This document shows positions 1-7,189 of a DNA stretch of 12,999 nt, piece by piece. Below the pieces are notes generated by a model, which was not told the origin of the DNA, ran no database searches, and was given only the letters and a program-made list of their open reading frames with translations. Within the stretch, counting starts at the first letter, position 1, and each line of letters opens with the position of its first letter. Made by a program: the position numbers and the translations under genes. Origin of the DNA: Gemmatimonadota bacterium (lineage in GTDB: Bacteria > Gemmatimonadota > Gemmatimonadetes > Longimicrobiales > UBA6960); contig JAHWKH010000026.1 of NCBI GenBank assembly GCA_019347995.1, positions 1-12,999 on the forward strand, read 5' to 3'.

Positions 1-626
1 TCGGCCCGGCCCACGGCCACCTCGGCCTGCCGGACGTCGAGGGGGCTCACCGCGCCCACGGCCTCCTGGCCCCGCGCCAGCCGCAGGTTGAGGCGGGCCC
101 GCTCCAGCTCGCGCTCGGCCAGCTGGCGGCTCTCCCGCTGGCGCAGGACCTCCAGGTAGGCCCGGGTCACGTCGAGGACGAGCGTCGCCTCCTCGGTCCG
201 GATCCGGCCCAGGGTGGCGTCCCGGGATGCCCGCGCCTCTCCCGGGGCGAGCACCGCCGAGCCGTCGAGCCGGAGCGAGAGCCCCGCGTTGTAGTTGGAG
301 AAGTAGAAGGAGGGCTGCTCTCCGAACGTGATGCTTCCGAAGCGCTCCTGGCCGGCTCCCTGCCAGGCGATCCCCGAGCTCACCGACGCCGAGGGGAGGA
401 GCGAGGCCCACGCGGAGCGGACGTCCCAGTCCGCCACCTCGAGATCGTTGCGCGTGGCCTGGTAGACCGGGTTGTGGCGCTGCGCGAGGGCGATGGCATC
501 GCCCAGCGAGAGCCCGTCCGCCAGCGACGGCTCCTGCGCCTCCACCGGCCGCGCGACGGCGGCCGTGACGAGCACCAGGGCGAATGTCGAGCGCGCCCCG
601 GCGTGTCGGCGCATCCTCAACGGCAT
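1..626 (-). CDS. TolC-family outer-membrane efflux protein, N-terminal half (runs off left edge)
   Basis: Open minus-strand frame giving about 208 residues before the window edge. It has a signal peptide (basic RMRRH start, hydrophobic core around TFALVLVTAAVA, probable cleavage after VEA before QEP). The mature start LSLGDAIALAQRHNPVYQA is the usual opening of outer-membrane efflux (OEP) repeats, followed by a W-x-V-R-x-A-W-A-S-LLPS segment and long helices rich in Glu, Arg, Ala and Leu (LELERARLNLRLA-like). Known for the family: trimeric outer-membrane channel of tripartite efflux or type I secretion, usually 420-480 residues, so about half is visible. The start is ambiguous: ATG at 626 lies only 2 nt from an AGGAGG (629-634), a TTG at 620 has ideal 8-nt spacing, and an ATG at 614 is also possible. 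It is the last visible gene of a minus-strand block, 161 bp below the secreted protein at 788-1483. Efflux partners would lie further left if present. Confidence 0.87.
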   Translation of the reverse strand, partial: MPLRMRRHAGARSTFALVLVTAAVARPVEAQEPSLADGLSLGDAIALAQRHNPVYQATRNDLEVADWDVRSAWASLLPSASVSSGIAWQGAGQERFGSITFGEQPSFYFSNYNAGLSLRLDGSAVLAPGEARASRDATLGRIRTEEATLVLDVTRAYLEVLRQRESRQLAERELERARLNLRLARGQEAVGAVSPLDVRQAEVAVGRA

Positions 627-787
627 CCCCTCCTGGCCCGGCCGGCCCCGGGTGGTGGTATCGGTCTCGGGAGAAGCGGAGCGGTACTGGCTCCTGGTCC
701 TCTACGGGGCTGGGCCGGTCATGGTTTTCGGCCCGACCCGGAAGGTACGACGGGAGGCGTGGCGCAGAACAGGTCGTGGAGGACCCG

Positions 788-1483
788 TCAGATCTCGGTG
801 CGCACCGCGCGGTAGTCGAGCGCGGGGATCGCCACCTGGAGCACGCGTCCCCGGGAATCGAACCACACCTCGTGGAGCTGCTCCCCTCCGGAGAGCACCA
901 CGTGTCGTGCCTGGACGCTCTCGGCGCCGACGCGGAGCGTCTCGGTGCCCGCGTCCCGGACTTCGAGCCGCGTCTGGACGCCGGCACGGGGCACGATCAC
1001 CGGAACGGCGCCGCCCCGGTCCGCGGCGGGGCCCACGAAGTAGTACTGGTGGGCCACGCCCTCGTCGAGGAGGAGCGTGCCCTCGCCGCCGCGGTACTCC
1101 CGTTCCCGCTCGCCCGATTCGGAGCGGGTCCGGGCGACGAAGCGCCGATCCGTTGCGGTGACCGCCACGGTGACCACCTGGTCGCCGGACACCTCCACCT
1201 GATAGGCCGACAGGGCGAAGTCCGCTCCGGCGCGCAGGAGGGGGCGCAGCTCGCGGCGTCCGGTGGGCATCTCCATCTCCACGACCGCGTTGGCGAGGAC
1301 GTGGGCGTCGTCGCCCGCGCCCACCCGGCGGATGGTGAACGTCTCGGTGCCCACCTGGGTGCCGCCCCGGTAGATCTGGAACGTGCCCTCGTCGAGGACC
1401 ACGTTCTGGGCGGGCGCGTCTCCGACGGCGAGACCCGCGGCCATGACGGCGGCGAGGGCCGGGGCGAGGATGCGTCTGTCCAT
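788..1483 (-). CDS. Secreted protein of unknown function (DUF3108/DUF6134-like beta-rich fold suspected)
   Basis: A 231-residue protein. The start at 1483 is chosen because it gives a clean signal peptide (MDRR, hydrophobic stretch to about residue 21, AxA site A23-P24-A25 before Q26) and has AGGAG 10 nt upstream. The frame stays open 21 codons further upstream, but that extension lacks leader character. The mature part begins with a strand-like segment, GTFQIYRGGTQVGTETFTI, then alternating hydrophobic/polar stretches with many Val, Arg and Thr, suggesting a mainly beta protein. The 'short strand, G-x-x-x-G, strand' opening recalls DUF3108/DUF6134-type periplasmic proteins, but this is a resemblance only. 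It has no catalytic motif, no lipobox Cys and no C-terminal membrane anchor, so it is probably periplasmic or exported. It lies between creatininase-like and TolC-like genes on the same strand, with a hairpin upstream that may separate its transcript. Confidence 0.72.
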   Translation of the reverse strand: MDRRILAPALAAVMAAGLAVGDAPAQNVVLDEGTFQIYRGGTQVGTETFTIRRVGAGDDAHVLANAVVEMEMPTGRRELRPLLRAGADFALSAYQVEVSGDQVVTVAVTATDRRFVARTRSESGEREREYRGGEGTLLLDEGVAHQYYFVGPAADRGGAVPVIVPRAGVQTRLEVRDAGTETLRVGAESVQARHVVLSGGEQLHEVWFDSRGRVLQVAIPALDYRAVRTEI

Positions 1484-1522
1484 GGAGCTTCGTCTCCTGC
1501 CGGAGGCGTGTGTGGGCCGAAC

Positions 1523-1538
1523 CCCCCGGCTTCGGGGG
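1523..1538 (-). terminator. GC hairpin between creatininase-like gene and secreted-protein gene
   Basis: A perfect 6-bp stem, CCCCCG/CGGGGG, with a 4-nt loop lies in the 107-bp gap after the creatininase-like stop (1591) and before the secreted-protein start (1483). A second, weaker stem (CACCC at 1552-1556 with GGGTG at 1566-1570) sits just before it in the direction of transcription. Only a short, non-uniform T stretch follows, so this may be an attenuator or RNA-stability element instead of an intrinsic terminator. GC-rich DNA forms such stems easily by chance. Confidence 0.35.
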
Positions 1539-1590
1539 ACCTGCACTGATACACCCGCGCCTTCGGGGTGGTCCTCGCCCCGGGGATCCC

Positions 1591-2328
1591 TCAGGCGCCG
1601 ACACGGGCCCGGGTGAGGGCCGACGCGAGGGCGCGTACGTAGCGGCGGAACACCGCTTCACCCTTGGCCGCCGTGGCCCGGGACGGGTAGCCGACCACCC
1701 CCTGTGAGGCCGCCGGGGGTGTGGGCATCCTCCCTCGCATGTATCTTCTCGAGTGACGGTCCGTCGGCGAGACGTCCTGGATCTGTTCGGCGCGCACGCG
1801 TTCGGGGGCCAGGTGCAGCATGAGGGACGTCTCGAGCTCGCCCGCGTGCTCCGCCACCGCCGTGCCCTCCAGCACATCACTCACGTCGATGGCGTAGAGG
1901 TCGACCACGGTGGTCACCGAGTCCGCCGTGAGGGCCATGAGGAGCGCGTCCAGGTGGGGATCATAGCGATGGGCCGTCAGGAGGATCATCTCCGCGACGC
2001 CGTGGTCCTCCCAGGCCGCCAGCAGCTCGTTCACCGCCCGGTGGAGGGTCTTGCGGCGCAGCGTCGCGGTTCCCGCGTAGGCTCCGGCCCGGGGTCCGGT
2101 GACGCCGTAGGCGAAGGTCGGCGCCAGGAGGATCTGGCAGTCGCGCGAGACCTCGCGGCACACGGCCTCCGCGATGAAGGTGTTGGTGCCCAGAGGAAGG
2201 TGGGGGCCGTGCTGCTCGAGGGCGCCCACGGGAAGGAGAAGGCGGGCGTCGCGCGCCAGGGCCCGCCCCACCTCCGGCCACGTCAGCTCGGCCAGGGCGT
2301 ATGACTTCGGACGCATCCGCCGCTCCAT
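1591..2328 (-). CDS. Creatininase-family amidohydrolase-like protein with altered metal site
   Basis: A 245-residue protein, the usual length of the creatinine amidohydrolase family. That family includes creatininase, formamide hydrolases such as ArfB, and mycofactocin MftE, mostly two-metal amide-cleaving enzymes. Seen: LLLPVGALEQHGPHLPLGT (residues 30-48), matching the first metal-binding motif, with Glu38 and His40 in place; a G-x-x-x-A-Y-A-G-T-A-T-L segment; LLTAH at 116-120, where relatives have NGHGGN or NGHYEN; and HAGELETS at 161-168, the conserved third motif. The invariant Asp of LPLGTD, a ligand shared by both metals, is Asn49 (codon AAC, 2182-2184), and the second motif reads A-H-R-Y-D-P. 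Catalysis is therefore uncertain; this may be a divergent clade with another ligand set. The start is either ATG 2328 or ATG 2316; the latter has GGAG 3 nt away. It is transcribed divergently from the kinase gene. There is no signal peptide, so it is probably cytoplasmic. Confidence 0.85.
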   Translation of the reverse strand: MERRMRPKSYALAELTWPEVGRALARDARLLLPVGALEQHGPHLPLGTNTFIAEAVCREVSRDCQILLAPTFAYGVTGPRAGAYAGTATLRRKTLHRAVNELLAAWEDHGVAEMILLTAHRYDPHLDALLMALTADSVTTVVDLYAIDVSDVLEGTAVAEHAGELETSLMLHLAPERVRAEQIQDVSPTDRHSRRYMRGRMPTPPAASQGVVGYPSRATAAKGEAVFRRYVRALASALTRARVGA

Positions 2329-2334
2329 CGGAAG

Positions 2335-2359
2335 GGACCCGGTCCAGGGGGCGCGGACC
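2335..2359. promoter_or_regulatory. Possible operator half-sites in divergent promoter region
   Basis: The roughly 60-bp gap between the creatininase-like and kinase starts contains GGACC, a central C, then GGTCC (2335-2345), a perfect dyad, and another GGACC at 2355-2359 giving a second inverted pair with the middle half-site. Its place between divergent genes suits a shared operator, but no -10/-35 boxes could be recognised and the motif is short for GC-rich DNA. Confidence 0.22.
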
Positions 2360-2387
2360 CCGTGGAGCCCGAGGGGTTCCCCAAGCC

Positions 2388-5300
2388 ATGGCGCCGTGGG
2401 CCGCGCTCGTTCTCGTGGCGGCCTGGACCGCCCGTCCGTCGGCGTGGTGGCTGGCCGGTGCCGCGGTCGCGCTGGCCGTGGCGGCGGCGCGCCCTCCCCG
2501 CACCCTCGCGGCGCGCCTCGGGACCGCTCTGCTGGTGGGCGCCGTCGTCCTGGGCTTCGGCGCCCACCAGCGCCTCGAGCGCCTCTCCACCGACTGGGCC
2601 GGCTACTGGGAGGCGCGCGAGACCTCCGTCTCGGGAGAGCTGGGGGAGGTCCTGGACCGGCTGCTGGGGGACGGCGAGGCCGCCGCCCTGAGCCTCGCCG
2701 CGGGAGCTGCCGACCCCGCTGCGGTGCGGTCTCTCCTGGAGCGCACCGGGTTCTCCGCCGCCGCGGTCTACGATCCCGGGGGAAGGCTCGTCGTGTGGTC
2801 GGGAACGCATCGCGGGCCGGTGCCGGCGGCCGCCCGGCTCGGAGCATCCGCGTACGTATACGGACACCGCCCCCTCTTCAGCCACCTGTACTTCACGGCT
2901 CCGCTTCCCGACGGAGGAGGGAGCGCGGTGGTGGCGGCCCTGCTCCATACGGACCTCCCGGAATCGCTGGAGGCCCGCCCCGGCGACTTCGCATCGCGCG
3001 TGCGCCGCGTGACCGGCGAGCGCGTGCGCATCTCCCCCGCCGACCGGGCGGCGGGCGAGGCGGTGTGGGACCTGAACTGGGACGGCCGCATCCTGTTCAG
3101 CGTCGCCGTGGAGGAGCCGTCTCCTCCAGAGCGGCGTGCCCGCGTCGGGGACCGATGGACGGGGCTCGTCGGCTTCGTGGCGCTCGCGGCCTGGCTCCTC
3201 CTGGCCCTGGGCTGCCGCGCGCAGCGAGCGTCGGCGGCGCCGGCCGTGACGAGCCTCTTCGTCCTCGCCCTGCTCCTGCCGCTCGGACGCATGTTCGGGG
3301 CGTCGGAGCCGTTCAGCGCCGGCGCGTTCCTCCTGCCCGGGCCCGTGGACGTGACGCTGGGTCGGCTTCTGGCCGCGGCGCTCGTCGGGGCCCTCGCCCT
3401 GGCGCTCCCCCGAGGAGGCGGGGGACGGAAGGCGCCTCCCTGGATCGCCGCGCTGCCGGTGGCCGTGGGCTTTCCCCTCCTGGTGACGCTCCTTCGCCGC
3501 GGCCCCGCCCCCGAGTTCCTGGCCGGCCCCGACGGGCGCTGGGTGCTGTATCAGCTCACGCTCACACTGGCGCTGGCGCTGGTGGCGGCGGCGGGGCTGC
3601 GGACCGTGGCTCCCGTCCCGAACCGGCGGCCGGAGCTGCCCATGGCGGCGGCCGGAGCCCTGGTGGCTCTGCTGGCGGTGGCCGGCGCCGCCTCGGCGGC
3701 GTGGACGGCGCGGCTGCCGGCGGCGCTGGCGGCGCTGTGGGGGTTCCCCGCGGGCCTCGCGGCGGTCTCCGTCGCCCGCACGACCCGGTGGCGCCGGGCG
3801 CTGCTCGTGTGGGCCGCGGCCGTGATCCTCGCCACCGGCGCGGCGCTGCCCTACGCGTGGTCCGGACGGATCGAGGCCCGCATGGCCGAGGCGGAGCGGC
3901 AGCTCGGACGCCTGGGTCACCGGGCCGATCCCTACCTGGATTTCCTCCTGGCCCGGTTCTCCGACGTGGCCGACTCGCTCCACGCCAGCGGGAGCGATCC
4001 CGTCGAGGTGCTGTACGGCGCCTGGAGCGAGGGAGGGCTCGCCGAGGAGGGGTACCCGGTCTGGCTCACCGTGTGGTCGCCGAACAACCTCCCGGCCGAG
4101 GAGCTGCGCGTGGGGGCCGGAGGCGTGCGCCCCGCGGTCGCCGACGACTTCCTCGACGTGGCCAGGGAGCGGGGCGAGGCCATGGTGCGGCGCTTCGACC
4201 TCCCCGACGTCCACTACCTGGGGGTCGTGCCGCTCACCGACGGATCGGTGGTGACCGCGGTCGTGCCCCCCCTGAAGGAGCTCCGCTTCGCCTCGCCCCT
4301 GGGACCGCTCTTCGGCGGCGGCGAGGGGGAGGAGGCGGAGCGCCTCACCCTCGTTCCGCTGCTTCCCGGAGATCCGGTGGTGGCCGGCGAAGAGCTGCGC
4401 TGGGAGCGGAGCGAGCGGGGCTGGCAGGTGGAATCCTCCCTCACCTATCCGGAGGCGCGCTACCACGCCCACTACGAGGTCGACCTGTCGGCCCCCCTCC
4501 TCTTGGCGGCCCGGGGAGGGCTGCTCCTGGCGTTCAACCTCGCTCTCCTCATCGTGGTGTGGGGACTCGGCCGCGCCCTGGTGGGGGGCTCCGGGCTCCC
4601 CTGGGCCGAGTGGCGATCCCTGGCGGGATCGTTCCGCGCCCGGGTCACGCTGGCGCTGTTCGGATTCTTCCTGCTGCCGGTGGCCATCTTCGGCACCCTG
4701 ACGCACCGCACGATCGCGGGAGCCGCAGAGCGGACGGCGCGCGTCCTGGCCGAGCGCGTGGCCAGTGACGCGGCCAACGTCTATCTGGACGTCGGGGGCC
4801 AGATGGGGCTCCTCTCGCGCCGCGTCGGCGCCGACCTGCTCGAGTACCGGAACGGGGCGCTGCGCGAAGCCTCCGTCGAGGAGCTCGCCGAGATCGGGCT
4901 CTACGAGGGATGGGTGCCCTACGACGTCTACCGGGCGCTGGACGCCCGCGAGGCGTTGCAGGCCACCACCGTCAGCCGCCTCGGGCGCTGGGAGTACGTG
5001 ACCGCCTACCGCAGGCTCGCCGACGGCGACATCCTCGGAACGCCCGTTCCGCTCCAGGCCGGCGCCACCGCCGTGCGCAGCCAGGAGGTGGCCCATCTGC
5101 TGGCCTTCGCCGTGGTGCTGGGAGGCGCCCTGTCCCTCGCCCTGGCGCTCCTGGTGGGGCGCGCGCTGGCCCGTCCCATCCAGACCCTGATGGTCGCGTC
5201 GGAACGGGTGGGGAGCGGCAACCTCAGCGTGCGCCTGCCGGCGGGTCGGATGGACGAGTTCGGGTCCGTCTTCGAGGCGTTCAACCGCATGGTCGCGCGG

Positions 5301-6425
5301 CTGCGCCGGGCCCGCCGCGACCTGGTCCGGACGACGCGCCGGACCGAAGCCATCGTGGAGGACGCCGCCACCGGCGTCATCGCCTTCGACCCGGCGGGAC
5401 GCGTGACGCTGGTCAATCCCATGGCCGCCGGGCTCCTGGGCCTCGATCTGCAGGTCGGCGAGGTCCTGGAGGACGGCGGCGGCGGGGCCGGCGAGGTGGT
5501 GCGCTGGGTCGAGCGCTACTTCAAGGACGCGCTGCGGGAGGCCGGCGCCGAGTTCCAGCTGGGTGAGCGACGGGTGCGGGTGCGCGCGCGCCGCATCAGC
5601 CGCGAGGGTCCGCTCGGAGGCGCCGTGATGAGCCTGGAGGACGTCACGGACGAGCTGCGCACCGAGCGCATCCTCGCCTGGGGCCAGATGGCGCGTCAGG
5701 TGGCGCACGAGGTGAAGAACCCGCTCACGCCTATCAAGCTGAGCGTCCAGCACATCCGGCGCGCGTGGGAGGATCGCCGCCCCGACTTCGACGCCATCCT
5801 CACCCGCAACGCCGACGCCATGCTGCGGGAGATCGACCGACTGGCCACCATCGCGTCGAGCTTCTCCCGCTTCGGTGCGCCCCGGGCGGCGGGGCAGGCG
5901 CCCCTGGAGCCGGTGCGTCTGCACGACGTGGTGGAGGAGCTCCTCACCCTCTACTCCACCGGAGACGGCGCCATCGCCTTCGAGCGCCACGTGCCCGAGG
6001 ACCTGCCGCCGGCCCGGGCCCGGGAGACCGAGGTGAAGGAGGTGCTCGTGAACCTCCTGGAGAACGCCCGGGCGGCGATTCCGGAGCAGGGCACCGTTCG
6101 CGTCGAAGCCTGGCCCGAGGGCGCCCTTCTGGTGCTGGCGGTCCTGGACGATGGCACGGGGATCGCGGCCGATCTCCTCCCCCGGGTCTTCGAGCCACAC
6201 TTCAGCACGCGGTCCACGGGAACCGGCCTGGGTCTTGCCATCGTTAGGAAGCTGGTGGAGTCGTGGGACGGCACGGTTTCGGTCGAGAGCCGTCCCGGAC
6301 GGGGAACGACGGTCCAGGTCCATCTCCGCCCCTGGAGAGGTGAGTCGGGGAGCCCTCCGGCCGACGAGGCATCCGGAACGGTCCAGGACGACCCTGGCGG
6401 CACCGGGTCCGATCCGGCAGTTTGA
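2388..6425 (+). CDS. Large polytopic NtrY-like sensor histidine kinase (HAMP-PAS-HisKA-HATPase)
   Basis: A 1345-residue membrane sensor kinase. Order (approximate residues): 2-3 membrane helices at 4-58; a periplasmic sensor-like region at 60-255; about eight helices at 261-491; a second soluble region at 492-702; helices at 703-730 and 751-774; a third extracytoplasmic region at 775-900; helix 901-928; HAMP 928-980; PAS 985-1090 (EDAATGVIAFDPAGRVTLVN); dimerisation/phosphoacceptor domain 1097-1165 with AHEVKNPLTPIKLS and phospho-acceptor His1107; ATPase domain 1180-1325 with N box VNLLENARAAIP, G1 DDGTGIA, F box FEPHFST and G2 GTGLGLAIV. The KNPLTPI H box and the PAS-HAMP order are typical of NtrY kinases, which are about half this length. 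The start at ATG 2388 is chosen because it opens with a membrane helix, has GAGGGG upstream and does not overlap the divergent gene; an in-frame ATG at 2301 would. All kinase residues appear intact. No response regulator is adjacent. The C-terminal 30 residues are low-complexity, rich in Gly, Asp, Pro and Ser. Confidence 0.9.
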   Translation: MAPWAALVLVAAWTARPSAWWLAGAAVALAVAAARPPRTLAARLGTALLVGAVVLGFGAHQRLERLSTDWAGYWEARETSVSGELGEVLDRLLGDGEAAALSLAAGAADPAAVRSLLERTGFSAAAVYDPGGRLVVWSGTHRGPVPAAARLGASAYVYGHRPLFSHLYFTAPLPDGGGSAVVAALLHTDLPESLEARPGDFASRVRRVTGERVRISPADRAAGEAVWDLNWDGRILFSVAVEEPSPPERRARVGDRWTGLVGFVALAAWLLLALGCRAQRASAAPAVTSLFVLALLLPLGRMFGASEPFSAGAFLLPGPVDVTLGRLLAAALVGALALALPRGGGGRKAPPWIAALPVAVGFPLLVTLLRRGPAPEFLAGPDGRWVLYQLTLTLALALVAAAGLRTVAPVPNRRPELPMAAAGALVALLAVAGAASAAWTARLPAALAALWGFPAGLAAVSVARTTRWRRALLVWAAAVILATGAALPYAWSGRIEARMAEAERQLGRLGHRADPYLDFLLARFSDVADSLHASGSDPVEVLYGAWSEGGLAEEGYPVWLTVWSPNNLPAEELRVGAGGVRPAVADDFLDVARERGEAMVRRFDLPDVHYLGVVPLTDGSVVTAVVPPLKELRFASPLGPLFGGGEGEEAERLTLVPLLPGDPVVAGEELRWERSERGWQVESSLTYPEARYHAHYEVDLSAPLLLAARGGLLLAFNLALLIVVWGLGRALVGGSGLPWAEWRSLAGSFRARVTLALFGFFLLPVAIFGTLTHRTIAGAAERTARVLAERVASDAANVYLDVGGQMGLLSRRVGADLLEYRNGALREASVEELAEIGLYEGWVPYDVYRALDAREALQATTVSRLGRWEYVTAYRRLADGDILGTPVPLQAGATAVRSQEVAHLLAFAVVLGGALSLALALLVGRALARPIQTLMVASERVGSGNLSVRLPAGRMDEFGSVFEAFNRMVARLRRARRDLVRTTRRTEAIVEDAATGVIAFDPAGRVTLVNPMAAGLLGLDLQVGEVLEDGGGGAGEVVRWVERYFKDALREAGAEFQLGERRVRVRARRISREGPLGGAVMSLEDVTDELRTERILAWGQMARQVAHEVKNPLTPIKLSVQHIRRAWEDRRPDFDAILTRNADAMLREIDRLATIASSFSRFGAPRAAGQAPLEPVRLHDVVEELLTLYSTGDGAIAFERHVPEDLPPARARETEVKEVLVNLLENARAAIPEQGTVRVEAWPEGALLVLAVLDDGTGIAADLLPRVFEPHFSTRSTGTGLGLAIVRKLVESWDGTVSVESRPGRGTTVQVHLRPWRGESGSPPADEASGTVQDDPGGTGSDPAV

Positions 6426-6461
6426 GTCCCCGGGGACCGACGATTCATCGTTCGGAGGATC

Positions 6462-7115
6462 ATGAGGGAACAGCCCGCCGACCCGACCTCTTCCTCGTCC
6501 CAGCCCACCCGCTATCCATCATCCGTCGTACCCATCTCCCGCGCCGCCGGACGGCGCAAGCTGGAGCCCGTGGAGCTCTCGCGCTGGCTTGAGGAGCGCG
6601 CCGAGCGCCTGCGGGACCGCTGGCTCGGCGAGGTGCGCGCCCGTGACGTCGCCTGGAGCGACGAGATCGAGGAGCTGACCCGCGACTTCCTCGATCTCTT
6701 CGTCCTCGTCCTGCCCCACGGCCTGGGCCCCTATCGCGAGCAGGTCGAGCCGCTCTGGCTGCAGGCGTCCGAGCTCTTCGGCCAGATGGCCGCCCAGCGG
6801 GGGCTGGCCGCGGGCGAGGTGATCGAGGAGTTCCAGATCCTGCGCGACGCCCTCATCCGGCTGCTCTACCAGGATCCGCCGGTGCAGGGTGCGGAGCCCC
6901 TGTCTTTGCGCGACATCCTGCGCATGAACCGCTTCATCGACCGGGGGGTGACGCAGGCCAGCGTGGGCCACACCGACGCCCTGTTCTTCTCGCTGTTCCA
7001 GGGCTCCGGTGTCGCGGAGAGCCTCACGGACGACGTCCGGGGCGAGATCCGCCACCAGCTCTCCGGGATCCGCCGCGAGGTGGAGGCGGTCCTCCGCTTC
7101 CTCCGCCGCGGGTAG
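6462..7115 (+). CDS. Small all-helical RsbRD_N-like signalling protein
   Basis: A 217-residue soluble protein. The first 30 residues are low-complexity Ser/Thr/Pro. The rest is predicted helical: residues 34-60 (ELSRWLEERAERLRDRWL), 66-85, 90-135 (including AAQRGLAAGEVIEEFQILRDALIRLLY), 145-178 (LRDILRMNRFIDRGVTQAS...) and a C-terminal helix to the end. The pattern 'L-x-x-R-x-x-x-L-x-x-x-W' followed by 'G-L-x-x-G-E-V-I-x-E-F-x-x-L-R-x-A' resembles the N-terminal helical domain of RsbR-type stressosome proteins and of some bacterial kinases (RsbRD_N), here without any attached STAS, PAS or kinase domain. GGAGG lies 3 nt before the ATG, 36 bp after the kinase stop, so co-transcription with the kinase is likely. 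A role as cytoplasmic partner or input module of the kinase is inference. Confidence 0.62.
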   Translation: MREQPADPTSSSSQPTRYPSSVVPISRAAGRRKLEPVELSRWLEERAERLRDRWLGEVRARDVAWSDEIEELTRDFLDLFVLVLPHGLGPYREQVEPLWLQASELFGQMAAQRGLAAGEVIEEFQILRDALIRLLYQDPPVQGAEPLSLRDILRMNRFIDRGVTQASVGHTDALFFSLFQGSGVAESLTDDVRGEIRHQLSGIRREVEAVLRFLRRG

Positions 7116-7123
7116 CGTTCACC

Positions 7124-7164
7124 GGGGCCGTGGGCCCCCACCGCCCTCCGGGCTCCCGGAGGGC
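7124..7164 (+). terminator. Two tandem GC hairpins after the helical-protein gene
   Basis: Starting 9 nt after the stop at 7115 there are two perfect inverted repeats: GGGGCC-GTG-GGCCCC (7124-7138) and a 10-bp stem, GCCCTCCGGG with CCCGGAGGGC (7143-7164), separated by only 2 nt so that the inner pairs would open to form the loop. No T tract follows, so this is either a factor-dependent or GC-only terminator, or an mRNA-stability element. It occupies most of the 74-bp gap before the decarboxylase start and may uncouple that gene from the kinase operon. Confidence 0.48.
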
Positions 7165-7189
7165 TCCATCCGACATCGGGAGAAGCGGC

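Noticed and set aside
584..1549. A 321-codon plus-strand open frame over the secreted-protein gene
   Set aside because: The minus-strand frame has a signal peptide, ribosome site and beta-protein pattern; the plus-strand translation is low-complexity and starts inside the TolC gene.
2301..2387. Upstream ATG extending the kinase by 29 residues
   Set aside because: The extension is charged, would overlap the start of the divergent creatininase-like gene and has no clear ribosome site, while ATG 2388 begins with a membrane helix.
3555..3780. GGCGCTGGC-like repeats in the kinase gene
   Set aside because: They encode Ala/Leu-rich membrane helices; codon bias explains the repetition.
2283..6323. 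A 1346-codon open frame on the minus strand opposite the kinase
   Set aside because: It mirrors the kinase gene; its translation is repetitive Arg/Gly/Pro/His/Gln-rich sequence with no domain, as expected for antisense of GC-biased codons. The plus strand has all kinase motifs.
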